Assembly: GCA_023213315.1 (NCBI GenBank)
Contig: JAKCPI010005513.1
Location: forward strand, 1-64,000
DNA: 64,000 nucleotides
Source of the DNA: Euborellia annulipes
Lineage: Eukaryota; Arthropoda; Insecta; Dermaptera; Anisolabididae
Direction: 5' to 3'
The notes under the pieces were generated by a model. It searched no databases. It saw nothing but the letters and a program-made list of their open reading frames with translations, and was not told the DNA's origin. Positions 21,007 through 30,346 of this stretch are shown here, in pieces. The position numbers were made by a program, and so were the translations under genes. How positions within the stretch are numbered: the stretch's first letter is position 1; every line of letters begins with the position of its first letter.

Positions 21007-24000
21007 TTAATCAACTTCCTCCATCCTTGAAGCGTCTTCGTTTGCGCCATCGAGTGGGGGCATTTCGGCGTCGGGTTTCTCTTCCTCGACGGCCATTGTG
21101 TCCTCCTCATCGATGCCCAAGCCAAGTTTAATCATCCGGTAGATTCGCGCTGCGTGCACTTGAGGTTCCTCAAGAGCGAATCCTGAAGAGAGGAGAGCAG
21201 TCTCGAAGAGCAACATGACTAAATCTTTAACAGCCTTGTCGTGTTTGTCGACTTCGGCCTTTTGACGGAGGGTTTCCATCACAGGATGATCGGGATTGAT
21301 TTCAAGATGCTTTTTGGCAGCCATGTAGCCCATGGTTGATGTATCCCGAAGAGCCTGAGCCTTCATGATTCGCTCCATGTTGGCAGTCCAACCGTATTGA
21401 GATGTGACAATACAACATGGTGATTCGACGAGACGGTTGCTCACGACAACTTTCTCAACTTTCTTGTCAAGGATGTCCTTCATGACTTTGCAGAGGTTCT
21501 CGAATTTGGTCTTATCCTCTTCGCGTTTCTTCTTTTCTTCCTCATCCTCGGGCAATTCAAGACCTTCCTTGGTAACGGAGACGAGTTGTTTGCCGTCATA
21601 TTCTTTCATTTGTTGGACAACATATTCATCAATGGGTTCAGTCATGTAGATGACTTCAAATCCTCGTTTCTTGACCAATTCAACAAAAGAGGAGTTGGCA
21701 ACTTGCTCTTTGCTCTCACCAGTGATGTAGTAGATGTGTTTCTGGTTGTCCTTCATACGGCCAACATAGTCTTTAAGAGAGCACATTTCATCTCCAGAGG
21801 CGGAGGTGTTGTATCGGAGGAGATCGGAGATCTTCTTGCGGTTGGAGCTGTCTTCATGGATACCCAATTTCAAGTTCTTGCTAAATTGTTCATAATATTT
21901 TTTGTAGTTGTCAGAATCTTCGGTCAATTCTTCGAAGAGCTCCAAGCATTTCTTAACGAGATTCTTACGGATGACCTTGAGGATCTTGTTCTGTTGCAAC
22001 ATTTCACGAGAAATGTTAAGAGGCAAATCCTCGCTGTCTACAACACCCTTAATAAAATTCAAATATTCAGGAATCAAATCTTCGCAGTTATCCATGATGA
22101 AGACTCGTCTGACGTACAATTTGATGTTGTTCTTGCGTTTCTTGTTCTCGAATAAATCAAAAGGTGCCCGACGAGGAACAAAAAGAAGAGCGCGGAATTC
22201 AAGTTGACCTTCAACAGAGAAATGTTTGACTGCCAAATGATCTTCCCAATCGTTGGTAAGAGATTTGTAAAATTCGCCATATTCTTCCTGGCTGATATCA
22301 TCAGGATTTCTAGTCCAGATGGGTTTGGTTTTGTTTAATTCTTCATCTTCAGTGTATTTTTCTTTAACTGTGCGCTTCTTCTTCTTCTTTTCTTTATCCT
22401 CATCTTCCTCCTCTTCGCCTACGTCTTCAATCTTTGGTTTTTCTTCATCTTCTTTTTTCTCCTCTTCGGTTTCTTTCTTTTCTTCTTCAGCTTCGTCATC
22501 AGAGAGTTCCTTGTCACGCTCTTTCTCAACGAGCAATTTAATTGGGTAGCCAATAAATTGCGAGTGTTTCTTGACAACTTCTTTGATTTTGCGTTCCTCT
22601 AGAAATTCGGTTTGATCTTCCTTGATATGAAGGACAATTTTTGTTCCTCGTCCAAGAGGTTCGCCTGGATCAGCGCGGATGGTGAAGGAGCCTCCAGCTG
22701 AAGATTCCCAGAGGTATTGTTCGTCTTCATTATGTTTTGAAGTGACGGTGACTTTATCAGCAACCAAATAAGCGGAATAGAAACCCACACCAAATTGACC
22801 AATCATGGAGATATCAGCGCCAGCCTGGAGAGCTTCCATGAAAGCTTTGGTTCCTGATTTGGCGATCGTTCCCAAATTGTTGACAAGATCAGCTTTGGTC
22901 ATTCCAATACCACTAAAAAAAAGAAAAAAAAATGAAAAATTAGTATTTTGAAAAACAATAAACTCCAAATAAAAATAATAACATAATAAAATGAAATAAT
23001 AAATAAATATACCGGTATGTAAAATTATTTATCTTAATTGTTCCTGAATATAACAAAATGAGTAAACGAGTCTCCCCTCCCCCCTCCCCATTAAGGAAAA
23101 AATAAATTCATATTAAACTTTGCCATTTCAAATGTAAATAATTCGAAATGGATGGGTATTGAGTAGTCGAGGTTTTCACAACACCGATGTCCATCTAGAT
23201 GTCGATGTTTTTTAAAATATCGATACCAATTTTTTCAATTAAAAATTTTTTTTTATAAACGACTAAATGGCAAAAAGAAATTAAATAAAACAAATATAAA
23301 TTTTTTTAGCTTTTGACGTTTTCGTTGCCAATCGTGTACTTCTACAGGACAGTTTATTGTTAATTAATTGTTAATTATTATTATTATTATTAATTATTTA
23401 ATAATTGTCCTGAAGAAAGTCGCGGTTGTCTTGTAGGCAGCTAAAAAAAAATTTTAAAACAATGAAAAGAGTGTCTTCTCCTGGAATATAAATTTTATTA
23501 ATTTATTTACAGATACTAGTTTCGAGGACGTTTGTCTCATTATCAGTCTAATAAATTACAACATGAAAAAACATTTATAATAATTATATGAGTAAAAGTT
23601 TTTATGTGAAAGTTTGTAATTTATTAGACTGATGAAGAGACACAGTGGCGTCATTTGGGGGGGGGGGGGGGCATTTGCCCCCAAGGGCTCTGATTTTTAT
23701 AAAATTTTATATTATTCTAAATAAAATACTCCAAAATACATCTACGAGTATAAAAACTGTACAAAATTAAACTATTAATTTAATTAAATATGTTTTGGCC
23801 AAATTTGAATACCTATTTGTAAGTAAGCTTTAAGAAAAAAAAAAATGTTTGCCCCCCCCCCCCCCAAGAAAAAGTTGAAATGACGCCACTGAAGAGACAA
23901 TCGTCCTCGAAACTAGTATTTGAAAATAAATTAATAAAATTTATATCCCAGCAGAAGTTAATCTTTTCATTGTTTTTAAAATTTCAATTAAGAACATTAG

Positions 24001-25099
24001 AGCAGTGTTTCCCAAGCTTTTGGGTCCCCCCCCCCCCCAAGGGGGGGGGGGAAAATAATTTCCCCCCCGGGCCCCCCCTTTTTTCCTCCCCAACCAAAAA
24101 AAATTTTTTCCCCCCCGGAAAAATTTTTTCTTCTTTGTAAAAAATTTTATCTTTTTTTGGAAAATTATTTTTTTTTTTTTTAAAAAATTTTGCCCTTTTT
24201 TTTTTTTTTTTAAAAAAAATTTTTTTTTTCTCCTTTTTTTTTTTTTTTTTTTTTTAAGGTGGGATCTAGAGCCTATATTTTAGCTGATAAGCGGGGTTAC
24301 CTCCTTGTTTCTTTGTCAGTCTCGATTTAAATATGAAAAAATATTTTAATCACTCAGTAAATTAGAAAAATTTTCATATAGGAGTAAATAGAATTTGATT
24401 TGAAAATATTTAATTATTAATATAAAAAAAAAAAAAACTATTTAATGATGAATAAACAAAATAAAATTTCATATTAATATAATGAAAATTTGCCTAATCC
24501 TTTGAAATAGTTTTAATTTACTAATGTATGATGTGTCATTCATCTTAAATGGGCTCCAACTGTTTAAATGAGTCATAGAGAAAAATTATTTTGAAAATCT
24601 TTGATCATCATCGATATCAATTAATATTCAATTTTTATTAACAAAAAAAATTGGATGGTATATTCATACAAATAATATAAAAAAAATTATTAATTAGTGT
24701 TTCATTAGAAATTTTCTAGATTTGAATCAATAAAGTTTTCATTAAAAATTATATATATATATTTTTTAAACAATGAAATAATCACATGTTGAAAACTCAG
24801 GAAAACTTAGTAACTCACTGTACAGTTAGAGTCACAAATAAGTCCCTTCCATGCGTTTTTACTTGTAATTATTTATTTTAAATATTTTTTAATGGAAAAC
24901 TTTCAAACCTAGAAATTTCCAATAAAGATTTTCATTTTTTTTTTATAAAAACATTGAAATAATCACAAGAAGAAAACCAATGGGTGGGATTTAATATTGT
25001 GCCTCATTGTACATGAGTGACCAAAGCATTTTATTTGAGTGTTCGATGAAAATATTTCAATATTAATCAATTTTGGCCATTCATTGTTTTATTAAATTG

Positions 25100-25133
<34 letters not shown>

Positions 25134-26679
25134 GATTGCTAACGGTAACCAAAATAGTTTCAATAGAACTTTTCGGTCACTCATTCTGTTGACATTTTTT
25201 TAATCAATTTTAAATAAATATATATTTTAATGAGAATGTAGGAATCATAGATTGTCTCGACATCTAAAATATTTTGTAATTTAAGTATTAATTTTTTTTT
25301 TTTACTAATAATTTATTTGTACGATGTTCAAATTGAAATATCTAACAAATATTGAATTACTCCACTTTCTAAATCAATAAAATAAAAATCACATTTATTA
25401 TTATTAATCCTAAGGAAGGTACATCTGAAGCCACGAGAACAAAAAAACTATTTTGATTTCTTTTTTATTCTCCTGGCTGCAGAATTGCCCAAAGTGTAAC
25501 TTTTATTTATTATTATTTATTTATTAACAATTCCAAAATTAAAAATTTTATCCGAAATTTAAAAAATAAATGGGTAGCCTGAGCATCTTAACCCCCCCTC
25601 GCCACCCGGCTAACATAATCACATGGACGGCCATTTTTTGTTCTATTTTCCTTAAAATTCAATCAATTTTGGATTAACAGAAAAATTTTATCTTTAATCA
25701 AGTTTTCATTTTATATAAAAAAAACGATTTAAAAAAAACATAAATATATATATATATATATAAATGTTAAAATCAAATCGATATTTTTCCCAGTGGCGTT
25801 AGAGTGGGGGAAAAAAAATGCCGCTCATGACAAAGAAAAATTCTGACCTTTTAGCTAGGTTTGGAATTATGTTAGTGTAAAATTTTCTAATTAAAAATTC
25901 TCAAAATTAAAGAAACTTATTATTAGGAGAATTTTTAATTATAGACCACATTTTTGTATTAAATATTTATTAAAAATATATAAATACTGTACAACTATTC
26001 TTATTGATAACGGCTGCAGAATAAGCAGTTAAAACGTTGTACAGTATTTATATATTTTTAATAAATATTTAATACAAAAATGTGGTCTATAATTAAAAAT
26101 TCTCCTAATAATAATATTTCAAACCACAAAAGCTTTAATAAACACATTCATGATAAAGAAACTTAATTAATATCAACTTTAGCCCAAATTTTAAATGCAT
26201 TTTTTAAATTAAAATATGTGATTTCTTACTCATGAATAAATAGAGATATAAGAAATTTAAAAAAAAATTGATAAAAATCCCTTCTCTGAGAGTTTGACTG
26301 ATATTTTTATTAAATAAAATAATAAAATAATGTTACTCACGTATCAATAATGGTAAGAGTGCGGTCATTTTTGTTGGGGACGATTTTAATGTAGAGTTCT
26401 TTGCCACTCTCCAATTTTGATGGATCAGTCAAAGATTCATAACGGATTTTATCCAAAGCCTAAAATTAAAAATTTTTGTTATTTTCAATTAAAAAAAAAA
26501 AAAATACAAAATTTATTTTTCTAACTTACATCAGATGAGTTGGAGATCAATTCTCGAAGGAAAATTTCTTTATTTGAATAAAATGTATTAATAATAAGGG
26601 ACATAAGCTGAGCAATTTCAGCCTGGAAGGCGAAAGTCTCAACCTCGCCGGCATCTTGCATTTGAATATCTTCTGGCAT
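21007..26679 (-). CDS. Hsp90: Cytosolic heat shock protein 90 (three coding exons)
   Basis: ATP-dependent cytosolic chaperone that matures kinases, steroid receptors and other clients. Coding exons read on the minus strand are 26530-26679, 26341-26459 and 21007-22912, with GT-AG borders and matching phase, giving 724 residues, the usual family length. The start ATG follows an acceptor CAG directly, so the 5' UTR lies on an upstream exon. The N-terminal ATPase (GHKL) domain has the family signature [10 protein letters not shown] (residues 34-43), DTGIGM around residue 89 and a [11 protein letters not shown] lid motif. A long acidic/lysine-rich charged linker lies near residues 220-290, then middle and dimerisation domains, then C-terminal MEEVD, the docking site for TPR co-chaperones. 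The 3.4-kb second intron is full of transposable elements. Heat shock elements and a TATA box lie upstream. Antisense open frames inside the big exon are shadows. The identification is certain; intron borders are read by eye. Confidence 0.97.
23450..23984. mobile_element. Palindromic element in Hsp90 intron 2, split by a hAT
   Basis: Left arm 23450-23569 and right arm 23619-23642 plus 23900-23984. Both carry GTCCTCGAAACTAGTAT or its complement, TTATTAGACTGATGAAGAGA, AAATTTATAT and TTTTCATTG. The hAT at 23643-23891 interrupts the right arm inside the CTGATGA..GAAAC motif. Confidence 0.6.
23643..23891. mobile_element. Nonautonomous hAT-type element in Hsp90 intron 2
   Basis: The inverted ends CAGTGGCGTCATTTGG and CAGTGGCGTCATTTCAAC are flanked by AAGAGACA on both sides (23635-23642, 23892-23899). 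It is 249 bp and cuts into the palindromic element spanning 23450-23984, so it is the younger of the two. Confidence 0.85.
24003..24258. repeat. hAT-like end followed by homopolymer-rich sequence
   Basis: CAGTGTTTCCCAAGCTTTTG at 24003 is a typical hAT-type terminus. The following 240 bases are almost only runs of C, G, A and T, with no matching right end. This may be a real low-complexity element or a poorly resolved consensus. Confidence 0.4.
24768..25009. mobile_element. Tandem Tc1/mariner-type MITEs in Hsp90 intron 2
   Basis: A half element ending ACTCACTG at 24830 is joined through a shared TA to a full, diverged element at 24833-25009 (ends CAGTTAGAGTCAC and, inverted, CAATGAGGCACAATATTAAA). 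The shared TA suggests insertion at the terminal TA of an older copy. Confidence 0.6.
25918..26113. mobile_element. Near-perfect palindrome in Hsp90 intron 2
   Basis: Arms of about 78 bp (25918-25995 and 26036-26113), starting TATTATTAGGAGAATTTTTA and its mirror, surround a loop of about 40 bases that contains GGCTGCAGAATAAG. The arms match almost completely. Confidence 0.65.
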
Positions 26680-26761
26680 CTGGAAAAATTGAATTTAAGA
26701 ATTATATTTATATAAAATTCTCACACAACAATCAACAAAATAAATAAACACAAAAATTTAC

Positions 26762-26850
26762 CTTGAATAATTTAATTAAATGAATGAATAGAGTTGCCTG
26801 AAGGTTTCAGTCTTGTGCACATGCACTAATCGAGAGCTTTAAATTATCTG
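26762..26850 (-). other. Hsp90: Hsp90 5' UTR exon (approximate start)
   Basis: The coding exon begins exactly at an acceptor (TTTTCCAG then ATG), so a leader exon is required. The nearest donor upstream reads AAG/GTAAAT with the exon ending at 26762, leaving an 82-bp intron (26680-26761). The transcription start is placed near 26850 only because that is about 30 bp downstream of the TATA box. A short leader exon before the ATG exon is common in animal Hsp90 genes. Confidence 0.6.
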
Positions 26851-26874
26851 CCGGCTCGCGTCGTCACTCGACTG

Positions 26875-26882
26875 CTTTTATA
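26875..26882 (-). promoter_or_regulatory. TATA box of Hsp90
   Basis: TATAAAAG on the minus strand, followed downstream by a GC-richer leader. It sits about 110 bp upstream of the leader-exon donor and 270 bp downstream of the large heat shock element, the expected layout of a heat-inducible promoter. Confidence 0.8.
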
Positions 26883-26896
26883 AACACCGAGTCAGC

Positions 26897-26948
26897 CTCT
26901 AGAATCTTCGCCTTTCCTTTCCTGTTTCTTCCCGGCCTAGAAGCTTCC
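26897..26948. promoter_or_regulatory. Proximal heat-shock-element-like pairs
   Basis: GAATCTTC at 26902-26909 (with an imperfect preceding unit, CTC, at 26897) and GAAGCTTC at 26940-26947 each match the GAAnnTTC core. They lie 20-65 bp upstream of the Hsp90 TATA box. Each has only two perfect units, so they would be weak HSF sites unless they act with the distal array. Confidence 0.5.
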
Positions 26949-27149
26949 AGTAGTCAAATCAGAGACTAAATTTAAATTCTTTATTAAATACTAAATTTTA
27001 ATTAAATTGAATATACCTATCAATAATAATATATTATTTTATAATTTATATATTAATAATATTTTTTTTTAATTATAAAATAAAAATGTAAATTATTGAA
27101 TTAAAATTTGATTTGTGAACGTAGTAGTTCTATCCGGTCGAATGTTGGA

Positions 27150-27182
27150 GAATCTTCTAGAACATTCTAGAACATTCGAGAA
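27150..27182. promoter_or_regulatory. Seven-unit heat shock element
   Basis: Seven alternating GAA and TTC units spaced by exactly two bases, with no mismatch (GAA tc TTC ta GAA ca TTC ta GAA ca TTC ga GAA). HSF trimers bind three such units, so this array could hold two trimers. It lies about 270 bp upstream of the Hsp90 TATA box, consistent with heat induction of that gene. Confidence 0.92.
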
Positions 27183-30100
27183 TAAAATTTAACCCGCGAA
27201 TTTGTAATTTACCTTGAAATAATAAATCAATAAAACACCAGCATGCTATTTTAAGTAAAGATCTTTATTTGGACAAATACTAGCATATCTATTTTAACTT
27301 ATATTTTTAAATATATGTAAAATTTAATTATTAAATAATAATTAGAGTTAATTGTAATTAATAATTTTAATATAAAATAAAAATTCCTTTTACATTTTTC
27401 TTAATTGAAAGTAATAAGTTATATATTTTATTAAAATTTAATTTTTTATTAAATAAATAAAAGTAAAAATTTTTGTAGTACCCCCCCCCCTTCAAGATTT
27501 GAGAAAATTTTTTTTTTTTTTTTTTAATTTTACTAATATACTTAAAAATTTGATTTGTAGGCCTATATGGACTATATTTTTACTTTCTCTTACTTATACT
27601 GTATAAGTAATATTACGATCGTGTCAATAATACGACGTGGAGGATATTGATGGAAATACTTGCTTTGAGGGTCTCTGATTCTAAACAAGTGGGTCTCAAA
27701 ATGGTCTGTAGGGATGTGTGTTCAAAGATACACCACGGCCCTAGGGTCAAATTATAAAATATTTTTTTATTCCTCCTCTAAATGGGAGTAAATCTTTACA
27801 AAGTACACCAGGCCCCCGGGTTTGATGTAGGGGTTAGCGTGCTAGCCTATAGCCTTGTATACCAAGGGTCGGGGGTTCGAATCCCAGGCAGTTCGATGAT
27901 TTTATTTAAGCCATTTGGATACCAAATGGCTTAAATAACCGCAATGATTTGGGTGACTGCTGCTCAAAATCGATGCCAGCCCCCCCCCCCCCCCCCCGGT
28001 TTATTTATATATTTTTTTTATCAAGTTGTTGAAATAAAAATAAAAAATAAAAATTTTATTTCCAATCTTTTTTCATTTATAATCCAATATTCAAATATTT
28101 CTTTGAATAATAATTGAGGAAATTCTCAACTGTGATATAGCATGATCGCACCTGGATCGCTCGGGGTTCATTTCATTTTCTCATCCTCTAGGCTTTGCTC
28201 TCGAAATTTCTCGAATAGGCTCTATATTAGAATCCCAGAAGATTGACATTTTTGTTAAAAACACTGGCTCGGCTATTATACAACCTACTAAATCATATAA
28301 ACACTGCCAAAAAAAGTCAAAGACCTTGTATTTTTATTTATTAACAATTCAAAACTCATTCTTTATATAACGATCAAAGAGGTTTACAATCGATCCTTTT
28401 CCATTTTTAAAGAGTGAAGGAACGTCAAAAATATTTGAACACCTGCCTTTTGTGTCATAGGTGAAACAAAGGCTTCACGATATCTCCCTTTGGGATAGGG
28501 GAAAGGGGGATATTATTTTTGACGACTCTTGTTTGACACCATCAATCTGGGATTTTGTCTTTTATGCTTAAAAATATTTAAAACAATTTATTTATTTATT
28601 TAATAGAAAAAGAGACAATAAAAGCAAAACATTACATCTCAGATGACATGTCCTAGAAACTATTTTTTTTTTTATCTTGGGGTGAGGGGCATTTGTGTTA
28701 GTGTTTCTATTGATAAAAAACTAACTAATAATAGAGTTATCTCTTAAATTTTATAGCTGATTTATAGGCCTACTTTTTCTATTTTAATCAGGTTTCAATT
28801 TACTTGTCGTTTTTGACAGTAAAAATCAGAGTATTCAATATTCCATATTTTAATAATACACTCATTATTTATTGATTACCTATAATTTATTGCAGGATTG
28901 GATGCAAATTAAATTTTTTTTTTAACTCATTAGTAAATGAAAGACGAATTAAAAACAAAGCTTATTTTTAGTTTGTATTCAATTCGCCATTAAATCAATT
29001 ATTTTATTAAATTTCATAAATTCTTCAATATTTCACTAAGATTTATTTTATCTTTGTAATTAGGAAATTATTTTAAAAAAATAAGAAATTAAAGGAATAC
29101 AAATTTTCCTGTTAAGGTTATAATCCTTAAAAAAATTTAAAATATCAGCCTTAGCTCGAACAATTTGAGATCGCCATCCAAGAATAAATCATAATATTAA
29201 AATTTAAAATAACATAAACTAGCATTCAAGTAGAGTTTGAATCAAAAACATTAAATTTAATATTTTTATTTAAATATGAGAAAAAATTGATTATCCCATT
29301 TTTTCCTTTAAATTGAATTCTATTGTAAATATGATCTTATATTAATGAAACTGTCACAGTCGGGGGCCTGAGATCTTTCAGAGAAAAGAGTAAATAACTA
29401 TATATGGCTTTGTATATATATAGTGCATTACTTTCAATCAGGTTCTCGAAAGATGAATGGCCAGGGAACAAATAGCAAGCTCCTGGCATGGTGGTTGAGA
29501 ATAGTAGTTTCCATATATTTTTCTACCTCTAGCTCCCTTCAAAATTAAGATTTCCCTTATAGGTATGATCATAATAAGTCAAATATATAATGAAATTTTA
29601 TGAATATCTTATTTCTTCCGAAAATCAGTGATTTAAAGAATTCTCACTCTACCTCTTTGGCTTCGTCTATGCTGATTTGCAGTATATTTTAAAGTTTTTC
29701 ACAAATAAAAAATAATAACATAGGCGCCTGTGTCTTTTTATTCAATCAGCATATCACCTGCTAAGTATTTAGACAAGTAGCCTAATTCTCGAGAAGCTTA
29801 TTCTGCAAATCTTAAATTTATGACATGAAAAAAATAATTTTTTCAAAATTTGTGTACCCAACTGGAGGTATATTTCTTATTTGATATCCATTTTTTTGAA
29901 CTTGTGCCCTATATATATCTTAGCTTTATGCTTTAAACGAACGTTAGGGATCTATCGTTAATGGAGATTAGCACAATTATTTGACAGATTTAACTTTTTT
30001 TTGTTGGGGATTGGCCAATATTTTATTCAAAAATATCTTTTTCAATGACTAATTACGAATAGTGCTTTTCATTTATTATAAGTAATCTTTTCTTGATATA

Positions 30101-30232
30101 TTTCTTTCTAGATTAGCAATTAAAGTTTGAAAATTTTAAAAAATAGGAACAGATTGAAAATAATTACAGTCTAATAAAAACAATAAGGTGAAATATAATA
30201 AAAACATCTAAATACAAGTGTATAATAATCGT
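27183..30232. other. Intergenic between NDK and Hsp90; no gene seen
   Basis: Apart from the SINE at 27811 and a terminal fragment near 27480-27600, this is AT-rich sequence with no exon-like frame on either strand. Confidence 0.6.
27811..27965 (+). repeat. tRNA-derived SINE, subfamily A, 3' truncated
   Basis: The head GGGTTTGATGTAGGGGTTAG (A-box) and GGGGGTTCGAATCCC (B-box) are followed by the hairpin ATTTAAGCCATTTGG/CCAAATGGCTTAAAT at 27904-27937. The 3' module with GTCTT is missing. A C-run follows. Confidence 0.75.
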
Positions 30233-30261
30233 TTTATTCTTTTTCAGTTACAAATTTTATT
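30233..30261 (-). terminator. NDK poly(A) signals
   Basis: Two minus-strand AATAAA hexamers at 30256-30261 and 30233-30238, about 90 and 110 bases after the stop codon. Either would give a short 3' UTR. Confidence 0.6.
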
Positions 30262-30346
30262 GATATCAACGTTATTATTATTATTATTATTCCATCTGAG
30301 TTAAATTAGGAATGCAGTTCAATACTTGCTTATGAATTTTTTACGT

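Noticed and set aside
21586..22155. Long plus-strand open frame (189 codons) opposite the Hsp90 large exon, and smaller ones beside it
   Set aside because: It is the mirror of a strongly coding exon with biased codon use. The plus strand has no promoter, start context or recognisable protein.
22319..22549. Serine/phenylalanine-rich plus-strand frame
   Set aside because: It is the reverse of the lysine/glutamate charged linker of Hsp90, an expected shadow.
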